Source: an uncultured Ruminococcus sp.
GTDB lineage: Bacteria; Bacillota; Clostridia; Oscillospirales; Acutalibacteraceae
Assembly: GCA_946055445.1 (NCBI GenBank)
Contig: CAMGGF010000033.1
Coordinates: 1 to 9,872 of the forward strand
Direction of reading: 5' to 3'
Length of the DNA stretch: 9,872 nt
The stretch's first letter is position 1; the number at the start of each line of letters is the position of its first letter. The translations under genes and the position numbers were made by a program. Below, piece after piece: positions 1-6,653 of this stretch. The notes beneath the pieces are model-generated. The model searched no databases and was not told the DNA's origin. It was given only the letters and a program-made list of their open reading frames with translations.

Positions 1-1615
1 TTGCGGGGGCGTCCTTATAATTGGAAAGCAACAGTTTGCCCTTGGTCAAATCAAAGCCTGCGGGGGCGCGGAAGGTTTTGGTTTCGTCCGCGAACGAGCA
101 AATGACAAGCGCGCGTTTGCCCTCGTAGGTGCGTTCATACACATAAAAATCGTCGCTTTCGGGGAAATGCTCTTTGTAGTCGCCGTAAATGAAGATTTTG
201 TTTTCTTTGCGGACTTTAAACAACTTACGGTAGTAGTTGAGAATGGAGTCTTTGTCCTTTTCCTGCTGTTTGACATTGATGTCCGTGTAATTCGGGTTCA
301 AAGAAAACCACGGCTCGGCACTCGAAAAGCCCGCATATTTGGATGTATCCCACTGCACGGGTGTGCGCGCATTTTCGCGGCTGGTGCGGTTGGCGATTTC
401 CAAATATTTCGCATCCGAAAAGCCGAATTTCTTAAACAACTTTTCGTTGTTAAAGGTGACAACATCTTTAAATCGGTCTACGCTGTCGAGATGGTTGTTG
501 AGCATACCGATTTCCTGCCCTTGGTAGACAAACGGCGTGCCGCATTGCATATAGCACATCGTGGCGAGCATTTTGCCGCTTTCTTTCCAAAACTTTTCAC
601 TGCCGTAGCGGCTGATAATACGCGGGTGGTCGTGGTTTTCAAGGTACAGCGCGTTCCAAGAGCGACCGTTCAAATTGTACTGCCAACTGCTGAACGCCTT
701 TTTCATCTTTTTGAGGTTGAACGGCGTGCAAAGCGTGTCGGTGATAAAGCAGTCCGCCTGCATATGGTCAAAAGAAATCAGCATATCGAGCACTTTGTCA
801 TCGCCCGCGGTGTATTTCAATGCGTCTTTGGAGCCCGTCATCGGGGATTCGCCGACCATAAAGCAGTCGTAATCTTTCATAATATCTTTACGGAATTCCG
901 TCAGATATTCGTGGCAGTGCGGCCCTTTGTTGTAGTGCTCTACGCCTGTGGCAATCGGCAACGGGAAGCCGTTGGGCAACCCCTCGCGTTTCGAAATAAA
1001 GGTGATAACATCTTCGCGGAACCCATCAACACCCATATCGAGCCAAAAACGCATAATGCTTTTCACTTCTTCACGCACTTTGGGGTTATCCATATTGAGG
1101 TCGGGCTGACCTTTGGCGAATACATGCAGGTAATATTCGTCTAAATCCTTGTTGTATTCCCACGCGCCGCCCTCAAAGGTCGAAAGCCAGTTGTTCGGCG
1201 GCTTTTTGCCGCCCTTGCCCTTGCCTTTACGCCAAAAATAGTAATCGTGGTAGGGGTTGTCTTTGCCTTTTAAACTTTCCTGAAACCATTTGTGCGCAGT
1301 GGAGGTGTGGTTGACCACCAAATCCATCAGCACTTTCATACCGCGCTCGTGCGCACCGTCTAATACCTTCTTAAACAGTTCCAAATCGCCGTAATCGGGC
1401 GAAATGTCCTTGTAGTCGGCAATGTCATAGCCGTAGTCACAGTTGGGCGAGGGGTACAGCGGCGAAAACCAAATGCAGTCTACGCCCAAACTCTGAATAT
1501 AATCGAGTTTTTCCAGCACGCCCTGCAAATCGCCGATGCCGTCGCCGTTGCCGTCTTTAAATGAACGCGGCCAAATTTGATAAATCACGGCTTCTTTATA
1601 CCATTCGTTTTTCAA
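1..1615 (-). CDS. malL: GH13 alpha-glucosidase, oligo-1,6-glucosidase type (3' end beyond window)
   Basis: This is a cytoplasmic glycoside hydrolase that probably cuts terminal alpha-1,6 (and perhaps alpha-1,4) glucosides from isomalto- or malto-oligosaccharides to give glucose. I translated the complement from a TTG at 1615; 538 codons are open to the window edge. Family members are about 550-560 residues, so only the extreme C-terminus is missing. GH13 landmarks are in order: calcium loop DGNGDGIGD (21-29), region I DLVVNHT (98-104), QPDLN, region II DGFREDV with R200 and nucleophile D202, acid/base E256 in VGESP, region IV NHDHPR with D329, and RTPVQWD. The valine after the nucleophile is the residue linked to alpha-1,6 specificity in GH13 subfamily 31. 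The TTG follows AAGGGG by 10 nt; an in-frame GTG at 1624 lies too close to that site. No signal peptide is seen. Trehalose-6-phosphate hydrolase (treC) or a broader alpha-glucosidase is possible; no PTS or transporter gene is visible to decide. Confidence 0.88.
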   Translation of the reverse strand, partial: MKNEWYKEAVIYQIWPRSFKDGNGDGIGDLQGVLEKLDYIQSLGVDCIWFSPLYPSPNCDYGYDIADYKDISPDYGDLELFKKVLDGAHERGMKVLMDLVVNHTSTAHKWFQESLKGKDNPYHDYYFWRKGKGKGGKKPPNNWLSTFEGGAWEYNKDLDEYYLHVFAKGQPDLNMDNPKVREEVKSIMRFWLDMGVDGFREDVITFISKREGLPNGFPLPIATGVEHYNKGPHCHEYLTEFRKDIMKDYDCFMVGESPMTGSKDALKYTAGDDKVLDMLISFDHMQADCFITDTLCTPFNLKKMKKAFSSWQYNLNGRSWNALYLENHDHPRIISRYGSEKFWKESGKMLATMCYMQCGTPFVYQGQEIGMLNNHLDSVDRFKDVVTFNNEKLFKKFGFSDAKYLEIANRTSRENARTPVQWDTSKYAGFSSAEPWFSLNPNYTDINVKQQEKDKDSILNYYRKLFKVRKENKIFIYGDYKEHFPESDDFYVYERTYEGKRALVICSFADETKTFRAPAGFDLTKGKLLLSNYKDAPA

Positions 1616-1657
1616 GATAAACACGCCCCTTGTTTATTAAAAGATTTTGATAAAATC

Positions 1658-1686
1658 AGTATAGCATACCGCCCCCGTAAAAACAA
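1658..1686 (-). promoter_or_regulatory. Predicted sigma-A promoter for the alpha-glucosidase gene
   Basis: Read on the complement, TTGTTT (1686-1681) is followed after 17 nt by TATACT (1663-1658), with an extended -10 TGC directly in front of the TATACT. Transcription would start near 1651 and give a leader of about 36 nt before the TTG start at 1615. Fit to the housekeeping consensus is good. No catabolite-repression (cre) box clearly matching consensus is seen. Confidence 0.65.
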
Positions 1687-1777
1687 TGTTCGTTTTATAT
1701 GAATAATTGTATGGGAATTTGTGAAAAAATAAACGAATTTATTTCGAAAAGAACCGATAGTTTTGGCGAAATACCAT

Positions 1778-1805
1778 TTGTCTTTTTAAATATTCGTGCT
1801 ATAAT
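1778..1805 (+). promoter_or_regulatory. Predicted sigma-A promoter for the V-type ATPase operon
   Basis: TTGTCT (1778-1783), a 16-nt spacer and a perfect TATAAT (1800-1805) are preceded by an extended -10 TG at 1797-1798. The start would be about 1812, leaving a leader of roughly 38 nt before the ATG at 1850. It is the only strong promoter seen upstream of the nine ATPase genes, consistent with one transcript. No terminator-like hairpin or riboswitch is visible in the short leader. Confidence 0.7.
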
Positions 1806-1849
1806 ACAAGTTTGAAAGTATCTATTCATCATTTTCGGGAGGGCTTGTT

Positions 1850-2158
1850 ATGGAAAACGCATTGCGTACCATTGTTGAGGCAGACGCAGTCGCCCGCAAA
1901 GAGGTTGCGGCGGCAAATGCGCGCCGCGAAAACTTAACCGCAGAACTTGCCGAAAGCAAAGAAAATATCCGGCGGCAACATCGGGAAAATGCCGAAAAAG
2001 CCATTCAAAAGGTACGTGACAATATGCAGGCGAAAGTGGATGGCGCCGTTGCCGAAATGGAACGGAAAACCGAAGAAAAAGCCGCGCGTATGCAGAAAAT
2101 CTACGATGAAAACGCCGACCGCTGGGTTGAAACGATTTTCAAAGCGGTGACAAAATAA
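1850..2158 (+). CDS. V-type ATPase peripheral stalk subunit G/H-like
   Basis: This small stator protein (102 residues) is predicted to pair with subunit E as the long coiled-coil peripheral stalk that holds the A3B3 head against rotation. The protein is almost wholly charged helix: alternating Ala, Glu, Lys and Arg over residues 5-90 with no membrane segment or catalytic motif, as expected for the bacterial G/H family (NtpF in Enterococcus, AtpH/AhaH in archaea). Length fits the family (about 100-110). The ATG at 1850 lies 6 nt after GGGAGGG (1837-1843) and it is the first gene of the operon. Sequence conservation in this family is low, so the call rests on coiled-coil character, size and position; function is inferred from context. 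Confidence 0.8.
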   Translation: MENALRTIVEADAVARKEVAAANARRENLTAELAESKENIRRQHRENAEKAIQKVRDNMQAKVDGAVAEMERKTEEKAARMQKIYDENADRWVETIFKAVTK

Positions 2159-2186
2159 GCAAAGCGTTTTTCGCAGTGTTTTTCGG

Positions 2187-2193
2187 AAAGGAG
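2187..2193 (+). promoter_or_regulatory. Ribosome binding site that fixes the subunit C start
   Basis: AAAGGAG ends 9 nt before the ATG at 2203. A GTG at 2176 in the same frame would add nine residues (MFFGKECSR) that include this site, so the ATG at 2203 is preferred. Confidence 0.75.
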
Positions 2194-2202
2194 TGCAGCC
2201 GT

Positions 2203-3261
2203 ATGGGAAGGGCGATTTCCGCGCTGTCTGCCAATGCGATTTCGGCAAAGGCGCACGCGATGTATGCCGAAATGCTTACAGAGACGGATTATGAAGCCTT
2301 GGCAAATTGCCGCACCGTGACGGAAGCGGCGGGGTATTTAAAATCGCATACCGCCTACGGGCAGGCGTTTTCCTCCTTCGGCGGCACAAAGTTTCACCGC
2401 GCGCGTGTAGAAGCGGCCATCAACCGTCGAATGCAGGAACGCATTGCCTCGCTTTGCACCTGTGAAAGGGCGTTGGGGCTGACGCTGCACCGTATTTTTC
2501 TGTTGCGCGCCGACATCGACTGCATTTTGCTTTGTGCGGATTATCTCGATTCCGACAGCGTTGGGGAATACGCCGTGCATTTGCCGCCGTTTTTCCGCGA
2601 TAATGCAGAAGTCGATGTGACGGTGTTGGAGCGCGCCCGTTGTCCCGAGGATTTGTTCCGCGGTTTGCGCGGCACACGGTATGCGCCGCTGACGGAGAAA
2701 ATAGAAAACAGCGTTTTCGGGTTTAGCGTGCCGCTTTTGGAAAACACTTTATACGAGTATTTATATACGCAGGCAAAAGAAACGGTGGAAAAAAATTTTT
2801 CGGGGCGGGAATGCGCCGATTTGCTTGATTTCTTCCGTATGCGTGCCGATATGAAAACCGTGGAGAGCATTTATCGGCAAAAACGGTATTTTACGGACGA
2901 CCTTGTGCCGCAGGAGGGCGGGTATTTCAGTTCCTGTGTGACTTCATTCACGCCGAAAGAAATGGAAGCAATGCGCCGCGCGCCGAGCGCCGAAGCGGTA
3001 CTCGATACCGTTGCCGCAACCCGCTACGGCAAATACTTGTTGCGGGATGACAGCATTATCGAACGCAAAACGCAGTTGATTATGCTGCGGATGAATGAAA
3101 AAAATATGCGTTACTCCACTTGCCCGCAACTGGTGATGCTCAGTTTTATCGGCATTGCCGAAAATGAGGCACGCAATGTGACGCATATTATTGAGGGCAT
3201 TCGTTACGGCTTGCCGCCCGAAGAAATCTTAACCCATTTGATACAAATCGACAAAACATAA
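2203..3261 (+). CDS. V-type ATPase subunit C (V0D/AC39 family)
   Basis: Subunit C is a soluble, helical funnel-shaped protein that sits on the cytoplasmic face of the K ring and receives the end of the D/F axle, coupling head rotation to ring rotation. The 352-residue length fits the V0D/AC39 family (about 320-350). The N-terminal pattern (SANAISAKAHAMYAEML, then repeated short helices with Tyr/Leu-rich 'YLKSHTAYGQAF') and repeats such as RIFLLRADIDCILLCADYL and LLDFFRMRADMKTVESIYR are typical of its three similar helical bundles, as is the closing EGIRYGLPPEEI. No membrane segment or catalytic residue is expected or seen. The start at 2203 is chosen over the GTG at 2176 because of the ribosome binding site. 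It lies 44 nt after the stalk gene and 27 nt before subunit I. Its place upstream of I differs from the more usual position after E. Confidence 0.9.
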   Translation: MGRAISALSANAISAKAHAMYAEMLTETDYEALANCRTVTEAAGYLKSHTAYGQAFSSFGGTKFHRARVEAAINRRMQERIASLCTCERALGLTLHRIFLLRADIDCILLCADYLDSDSVGEYAVHLPPFFRDNAEVDVTVLERARCPEDLFRGLRGTRYAPLTEKIENSVFGFSVPLLENTLYEYLYTQAKETVEKNFSGRECADLLDFFRMRADMKTVESIYRQKRYFTDDLVPQEGGYFSSCVTSFTPKEMEAMRRAPSAEAVLDTVAATRYGKYLLRDDSIIERKTQLIMLRMNEKNMRYSTCPQLVMLSFIGIAENEARNVTHIIEGIRYGLPPEEILTHLIQIDKT

Positions 3262-3288
3262 ACGAGTCGGAAAGGAGATGACGCAAAA

Positions 3289-5232
3289 ATGGCTGTTGAA
3301 AAAATGAAACTGATGAAAATCAGCGGCAGTTTGGAGCAACTTTCCGCGTTGTGCGAAAAAATTTGCGCTTTGGCGTGCTTTGAGCCCGACAGCGCATCGA
3401 AATATATTTCGGCGTCGATGGGATTTGTCCCGTTTGTGGAGGAAAATCCGTATATGAGCACGCTTTCGCAACTGCGTGAAATCGGCAGAGCCGCCGGCTT
3501 TTCGTTGGAACTTTGTGAAACCGCACCGGATGCCGCCTTTTCGGGTGTAGACGAAGCATATCTTTCGTCTGTGCAAAAAAAGGTTTCGGATTTATACGCC
3601 GAAAAAACCGCTTTGCTTGAACAAAAAGCGGTGTGTGAGGCGGGCATTGAGAAATATGCGCACTTTCAGGGTATGGAAGTGGACCTCGACCAACTGACGC
3701 AATGCGAATTTGTCAAAGCGCGGTTCGGGCATTTGCCGAAGGAGAGTTACAAAAAACTCCAAACCGTGTTTCACGACAATCCCTATGTCTTTTTCCACCC
3801 TTGCTCGGAGGACAAGACCGATTATTGGGGCGTGTATTTTGCCCCTGCCGATATGGTCAATGAAATTGACGGTATTTTTGCATTTTTGCTGTTTGAACCG
3901 TTTGAAGTGCCCGGTGCCGCAGGTACGGTGAACGAGGTTGTGGAGGAATTTCGCCACAGCATTGATATCATCACCGCCCAACTGGAAGACTGCGACCGAG
4001 AATTGCAGACGCTTTGGGAAACGGAAAAAACACGCTGTAATCATATATATACGTATTTGGTGCGGCAGAGCGCCGTGTATGCGCTTCGCAATTTTGCCTT
4101 GCACAATGACAAGTATTTTATGTTGGTCGGCTATGTGCCCACCGCAGACGAAAAACGGTTTTGTGAAGCCGTCAAGTCTGTAAACGGGATTTCGTTGGAG
4201 TCGGAAAAGCCGCCTGAGGACGAAAAAATCAGTGTGCCGGTCAAACTGAAATCGGGATTTCGCCCCTTACGCTTTTTGGTCGAGCCGTATAAATATTATG
4301 TCGATATGTACGGCACACCGGCGTATTCCGATATTGACATCACCCCGTTTGTCGCGATTACCTACACCATTCTGTTCGGTATGATGTTCGGCGACCTCGG
4401 GCAGGGCGCAGTATTGGCGCTTGTCGGGTTTTTGATGTGGAAACTCAAAAAAATGGACCTCGGCAAAATCCTCATTCCCTGCGGCATTGCCTCTATGTGC
4501 TTCGGCTTTTTGTTCGGCAGTGTGTTCGGGTATGAAGAAATGCTCGACCCCGTGTACCACGCGCTCGGGTGGCGCGGCAAACCGATGTCGGTGATGGACA
4601 GCATCAACACGGTTCTGCTTATCGCCATTGCGATAGGCGTCGGGCTGATGGTGGCGGCAATGCTTTTGAATATTTACGCTTGTTTGAAACGCAAAAAATT
4701 CGGTGAAGCGCTGTTCAGCCAAAACGGTTTGGTTGGGCTGCTCTTGTACCTTGCGGGGTGCAATCTTGCTTCGGGCTTTATGGGCGGCCCCGCACCGCTT
4801 TCGAATTCTGCGGCGGGCGTCATTTTGGCGGTTTGCGCGGTGCTTTTGATGTTCAAGGAAATCCCCATCGGGATGATCGACAAGCACCCGAACTGGAAAC
4901 CCGAAAGCATTTTTGACTTTGTTTTGCAAAACCTGTTCGAATTGCTCGAATATATTCTTTCGTATCTTTCCAACACCGTTTCGTTTTTGCGCGTCGGCGC
5001 GTTTGTACTTGTGCATGCGGGTATGATGATGGTGGTGTTCTCCCTCGCGGGCGAAAACGAAAACCTGTTTGTCATTATTCTCGGCAACATTTTGGTCATC
5101 GCACTGGAAGGGCTTTTAACAGGCATTCAGGCATTGCGTTTGGAATATTACGAAATGTTCAGTCGGTTTTATGTGGGCGGCGGCAAGGCGTTTGCCCCCG
5201 CGGCACTGCACGATACACAACCCAATTCATAA
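3289..5232 (+). CDS. V-type ATPase membrane stator subunit I (subunit a, 116-kDa family)
   Basis: Subunit I forms the two ion half-channels beside the K ring and anchors the peripheral stalks. The 647-residue product has the expected two halves. Residues 1-345 are a soluble arm with coiled-coil stretches near 95-125 and 220-255. The membrane half begins with TPFVAITYTILFGMMFGD (about 352-369), including the family's MFGDxGxG loop. About seven or eight hydrophobic segments lie near 353-368, 370-386, 393-415, 441-465, 474-498, 508-522, 560-587 and 594-616. The segment SNTVSFLRVGAF carries R568, the candidate for the essential channel arginine that releases the ion from subunit K; R617 in QALRLEYYEMF is the second conserved arginine of the family. 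The C-terminal RFYVGGGKAFAP is also typical. The start ATG follows AAAGGAG (3271-3277) by 11 nt; an ATG at 3278 is out of frame. It is the largest gene of the operon. Confidence 0.95.
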   Translation: MAVEKMKLMKISGSLEQLSALCEKICALACFEPDSASKYISASMGFVPFVEENPYMSTLSQLREIGRAAGFSLELCETAPDAAFSGVDEAYLSSVQKKVSDLYAEKTALLEQKAVCEAGIEKYAHFQGMEVDLDQLTQCEFVKARFGHLPKESYKKLQTVFHDNPYVFFHPCSEDKTDYWGVYFAPADMVNEIDGIFAFLLFEPFEVPGAAGTVNEVVEEFRHSIDIITAQLEDCDRELQTLWETEKTRCNHIYTYLVRQSAVYALRNFALHNDKYFMLVGYVPTADEKRFCEAVKSVNGISLESEKPPEDEKISVPVKLKSGFRPLRFLVEPYKYYVDMYGTPAYSDIDITPFVAITYTILFGMMFGDLGQGAVLALVGFLMWKLKKMDLGKILIPCGIASMCFGFLFGSVFGYEEMLDPVYHALGWRGKPMSVMDSINTVLLIAIAIGVGLMVAAMLLNIYACLKRKKFGEALFSQNGLVGLLLYLAGCNLASGFMGGPAPLSNSAAGVILAVCAVLLMFKEIPIGMIDKHPNWKPESIFDFVLQNLFELLEYILSYLSNTVSFLRVGAFVLVHAGMMMVVFSLAGENENLFVIILGNILVIALEGLLTGIQALRLEYYEMFSRFYVGGGKAFAPAALHDTQPNS

Positions 5233-5244
5233 AAATTTTGGAGG
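5231..5244 (+). promoter_or_regulatory. AT-rich tract plus ribosome binding site for subunit K
   Basis: AAAAATTTTG begins inside the subunit I stop codon and runs into GGAGG (5240-5244), 8 nt before the ATG at 5253. The unstructured AT-rich lead-in may favour strong translation of the ring subunit, which is needed in many copies; that role is inferred by analogy with the E. coli atpE leader. An in-frame TTG at 5238 overlaps this site and is rejected as the start. Confidence 0.5.
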
Positions 5245-5252
5245 AAACTGTT

Positions 5253-5720
5253 ATGACTACCGTATTGTATCTTTTGTTGATTTTGGCGCCGTTTGCTTTG
5301 CTTTGCACAGCATTTTCCGTGGTGAAAAAGAAAAGCGAGGGCAAACCGCTGAAAAAGGCGTTTTCCGTGAATCTCGCCACTTTTGCCGTGCTCGCGGTGT
5401 TGATGTCTGTCCTTTGTTTCAGCGCTTTTGCGGCGAATGACGAAGCGGCAGAACCGCAACAGACGCAGACCGAGGAAACCGCACAGACCGCAGAAGCAAG
5501 CGGCAATTCCAAAGGTATGGGACTTTTGGCGGCAGGTTTGGTTACCGGCCTTGCAGGTATCGGCGGCGGTATCGCCGTGGCGGCAGGCGCACCGGCGGCA
5601 ATCTCCGCAACGGCGGAAAACCCGAAATCCTTCGGTAAATCCATCATTTTCGTTGCGCTCGGCGAGTCTATCGCTTTGTACGGCGTGGTTATCTCCATTT
5701 TGATTCTCAATAAGGTCTGA
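5253..5720 (+). CDS. V-type ATPase subunit K (membrane rotor ring, c-subunit family) with N-terminal extension
   Basis: Subunit K forms the rotating membrane ring and carries one ion per protomer hairpin. Residues 89-155 are the canonical hairpin: first helix with the Gly-rich run AGIGGGIAVAAG (101-112), polar loop ATAENPKSFGK (119-129), then a second helix with FVALGESIALYG. E138 is the predicted ion-binding carboxylate, with S139 and Y143 after it. In front lies an extension: a hydrophobic helix at 4-24, a basic loop (KKKSEGKPLKK, 25-35), a second helix at about 36-60 ending AFA, then a Glu/Gln/Thr-rich linker (62-86). The charges place the basic loop inside and the linker outside, which agrees with the known orientation of ring hairpins. 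At 155 residues it is longer than a plain two-helix c subunit and has a single ion-binding glutamate. The ATG at 5253 is set by GGAGG 8 nt upstream. Subunit F follows 4 nt after the stop. Confidence 0.93.
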   Translation: MTTVLYLLLILAPFALLCTAFSVVKKKSEGKPLKKAFSVNLATFAVLAVLMSVLCFSAFAANDEAAEPQQTQTEETAQTAEASGNSKGMGLLAAGLVTGLAGIGGGIAVAAGAPAAISATAENPKSFGKSIIFVALGESIALYGVVISILILNKV

Positions 5721-5724
5721 TTGT

Positions 5725-6030
5725 ATGAAATTTTTTCTCATCAGCGACAATGTGGATTCCCAAATCGGTATGCGCCTTGCAGGTGTGGAGGGCGTGCGCG
5801 TGCGGGATGCACAGGCGGCGGCAGCGGCGGTTGCCACCGCGCGCGCGGACAGTGAAATCGGTATTTTGCTTATGACGCCGAAAGTTGCGGCACTGTGCCC
5901 CGAGGCAGTCAGCGAATTACAGCAGAGTAACCGACCGCTGTTGGTGATTATTCCCGATGCAGACGGAAACGGCGCGACGGGGGATACCGTTACGCGGTAC
6001 ATCCGTGACGCCGTCGGCGTAAAAATCTAA
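5725..6030 (+). CDS. V-type ATPase central axle subunit F
   Basis: Subunit F is a small soluble protein that binds subunit D to form the rotating central axle inside the A3B3 head and can tune ATPase activity. The 101-residue product matches the family size (about 100-110) and its alpha/beta fold: strand KFFLISD (2-7), then the G-rich segment IGMRLAGVEG, strand IGILLMTPKVA (about 45-55) and strand PLLVIIPD (about 71-78), ending with a helix (TVTRYIRDAVG). The ATG lies 4 nt past the subunit K stop. Only a weak AAGG (5712-5715) inside the end of K precedes it, so translation is probably coupled to K. This would be the NtpG equivalent of Enterococcus. Confidence 0.88.
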   Translation: MKFFLISDNVDSQIGMRLAGVEGVRVRDAQAAAAAVATARADSEIGILLMTPKVAALCPEAVSELQQSNRPLLVIIPDADGNGATGDTVTRYIRDAVGVKI

Positions 6031-6048
6031 GTTGTGAGGTAACTGCAA

Positions 6049-6648
6049 ATGGATGCAACCGCAAAAAATACAGAGGCGTTTTTGCAATCAATCCGAACCC
6101 TTGCGGCGGCAGAGTGTGCACGCATCGACGGGGAAACCGAACGCATTCGTGCAGAACGCTTGAAAACGATGCAAACCGAGGCGCGCAAGCACTATAAAGC
6201 ATATATGGAATACGAAGTCGCGCGCATTCGCGCCGACGCAAACCGTGAAATTTCGAAGAAAGGCGAGGACTCGCGGCGCACACTTGCCGCATTGCGCACC
6301 TCGCTTTACGAAAAAGTGTTCGCACGCGCCGAAGAACAGGTGGAAGCCTATACAAAAACCGATGCGTACCGCGAAAAATTGCTTGACAGTGTGCGTGAAA
6401 TTGCCGCGCTGTTTGCAGGCGGCGACATTCAACTGCTTATCGCCCCGCGTGACGCGGACAAAACCGCCGAAATCGAAACGGCATTCGGCGCACCGTGTAC
6501 CGTCACGGTGACAGAGGAAATCGTACTCGGCGGCGTAAAAGCGATAGACCGCAAAACGCACCGCCTTGCCGACAATACATTGGATACCGCATTGGAAGCG
6601 CAAAAAGCGTGGTTCCTTGAAAATTCCGGACTTTCCGTTGAGGAGTGA
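6049..6648 (+). CDS. V-type ATPase peripheral stalk subunit E
   Basis: Subunit E pairs with the G/H-like subunit in the peripheral stalks; its C-terminal domain clamps the top of subunit B in the head. The 199-residue length fits the vATP-synt_E family. Residues 1-95 are a long charged helix rich in Arg, Glu and Ala (for example ETERIRAERLKTMQTEARKH). The rest is a compact alpha/beta domain ending with EEIVLGGVKAIDRKTHRLADN (156-176) and a final helix, where family members have a conserved GG...(D)NT stretch. GAGGT (6035-6039) lies 9 nt before the ATG. The stop TGA (6646-6648) shares a base with an ATG at 6648, and the subunit A start lies just beyond. Confidence 0.9.
   Translation: MDATAKNTEAFLQSIRTLAAAECARIDGETERIRAERLKTMQTEARKHYKAYMEYEVARIRADANREISKKGEDSRRTLAALRTSLYEKVFARAEEQVEAYTKTDAYREKLLDSVREIAALFAGGDIQLLIAPRDADKTAEIETAFGAPCTVTVTEEIVLGGVKAIDRKTHRLADNTLDTALEAQKAWFLENSGLSVEE
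6639..6645 (+). promoter_or_regulatory. Ribosome binding site deciding the subunit A start
   Basis: TGAGGAG lies inside the last codons of subunit E. It is 8 nt from the GTG at 6654 but only 2 nt from the ATG at 6648, and it includes the first base of the GTG at 6645. Spacing therefore favours 6654. The ATG at 6648, which overlaps the stop codon of E by one base, could still allow reinitiation. Confidence 0.6.
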
Positions 6649-6653
6649 TGACT

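Noticed and set aside
167..1144. A 325-codon open frame on the + strand
   Set aside because: It lies wholly opposite the alpha-glucosidase gene, whose translation has every GH13 motif. The + strand product has no recognisable domain and is a codon-bias shadow.
1742..1749. TTTCGAAA palindrome as a standalone operator
   Set aside because: Eight-base AT-rich palindromes are common; without a second full site or conservation data it is mentioned only as part of the inverted-repeat observation.
1616..1849. Catabolite-repression (cre) box near the glucosidase promoter
   Set aside because: I looked for the WTGNNARCGNWWWCAW pattern on both strands and found no good match.
2166..2185. Direct repeat GTTTTTCG (2166-2173 and 2178-2185) in the gap before subunit C
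   Set aside because: Only 8 bp and low in complexity, with no hairpin or known regulatory pattern; most likely chance.
2176..2202. Upstream GTG start giving a 361-residue subunit C
   Set aside because: The nine added residues encode the ribosome binding site AAAGGAG itself, and the family starts near the MGRAISALSANA segment.
4267..5016. A 249-codon open frame on the - strand
   Set aside because: It overlaps the membrane half of subunit I antisense, is very rich in His, Arg and Gln in the way reverse frames of membrane genes are, and has no plausible ribosome binding site.
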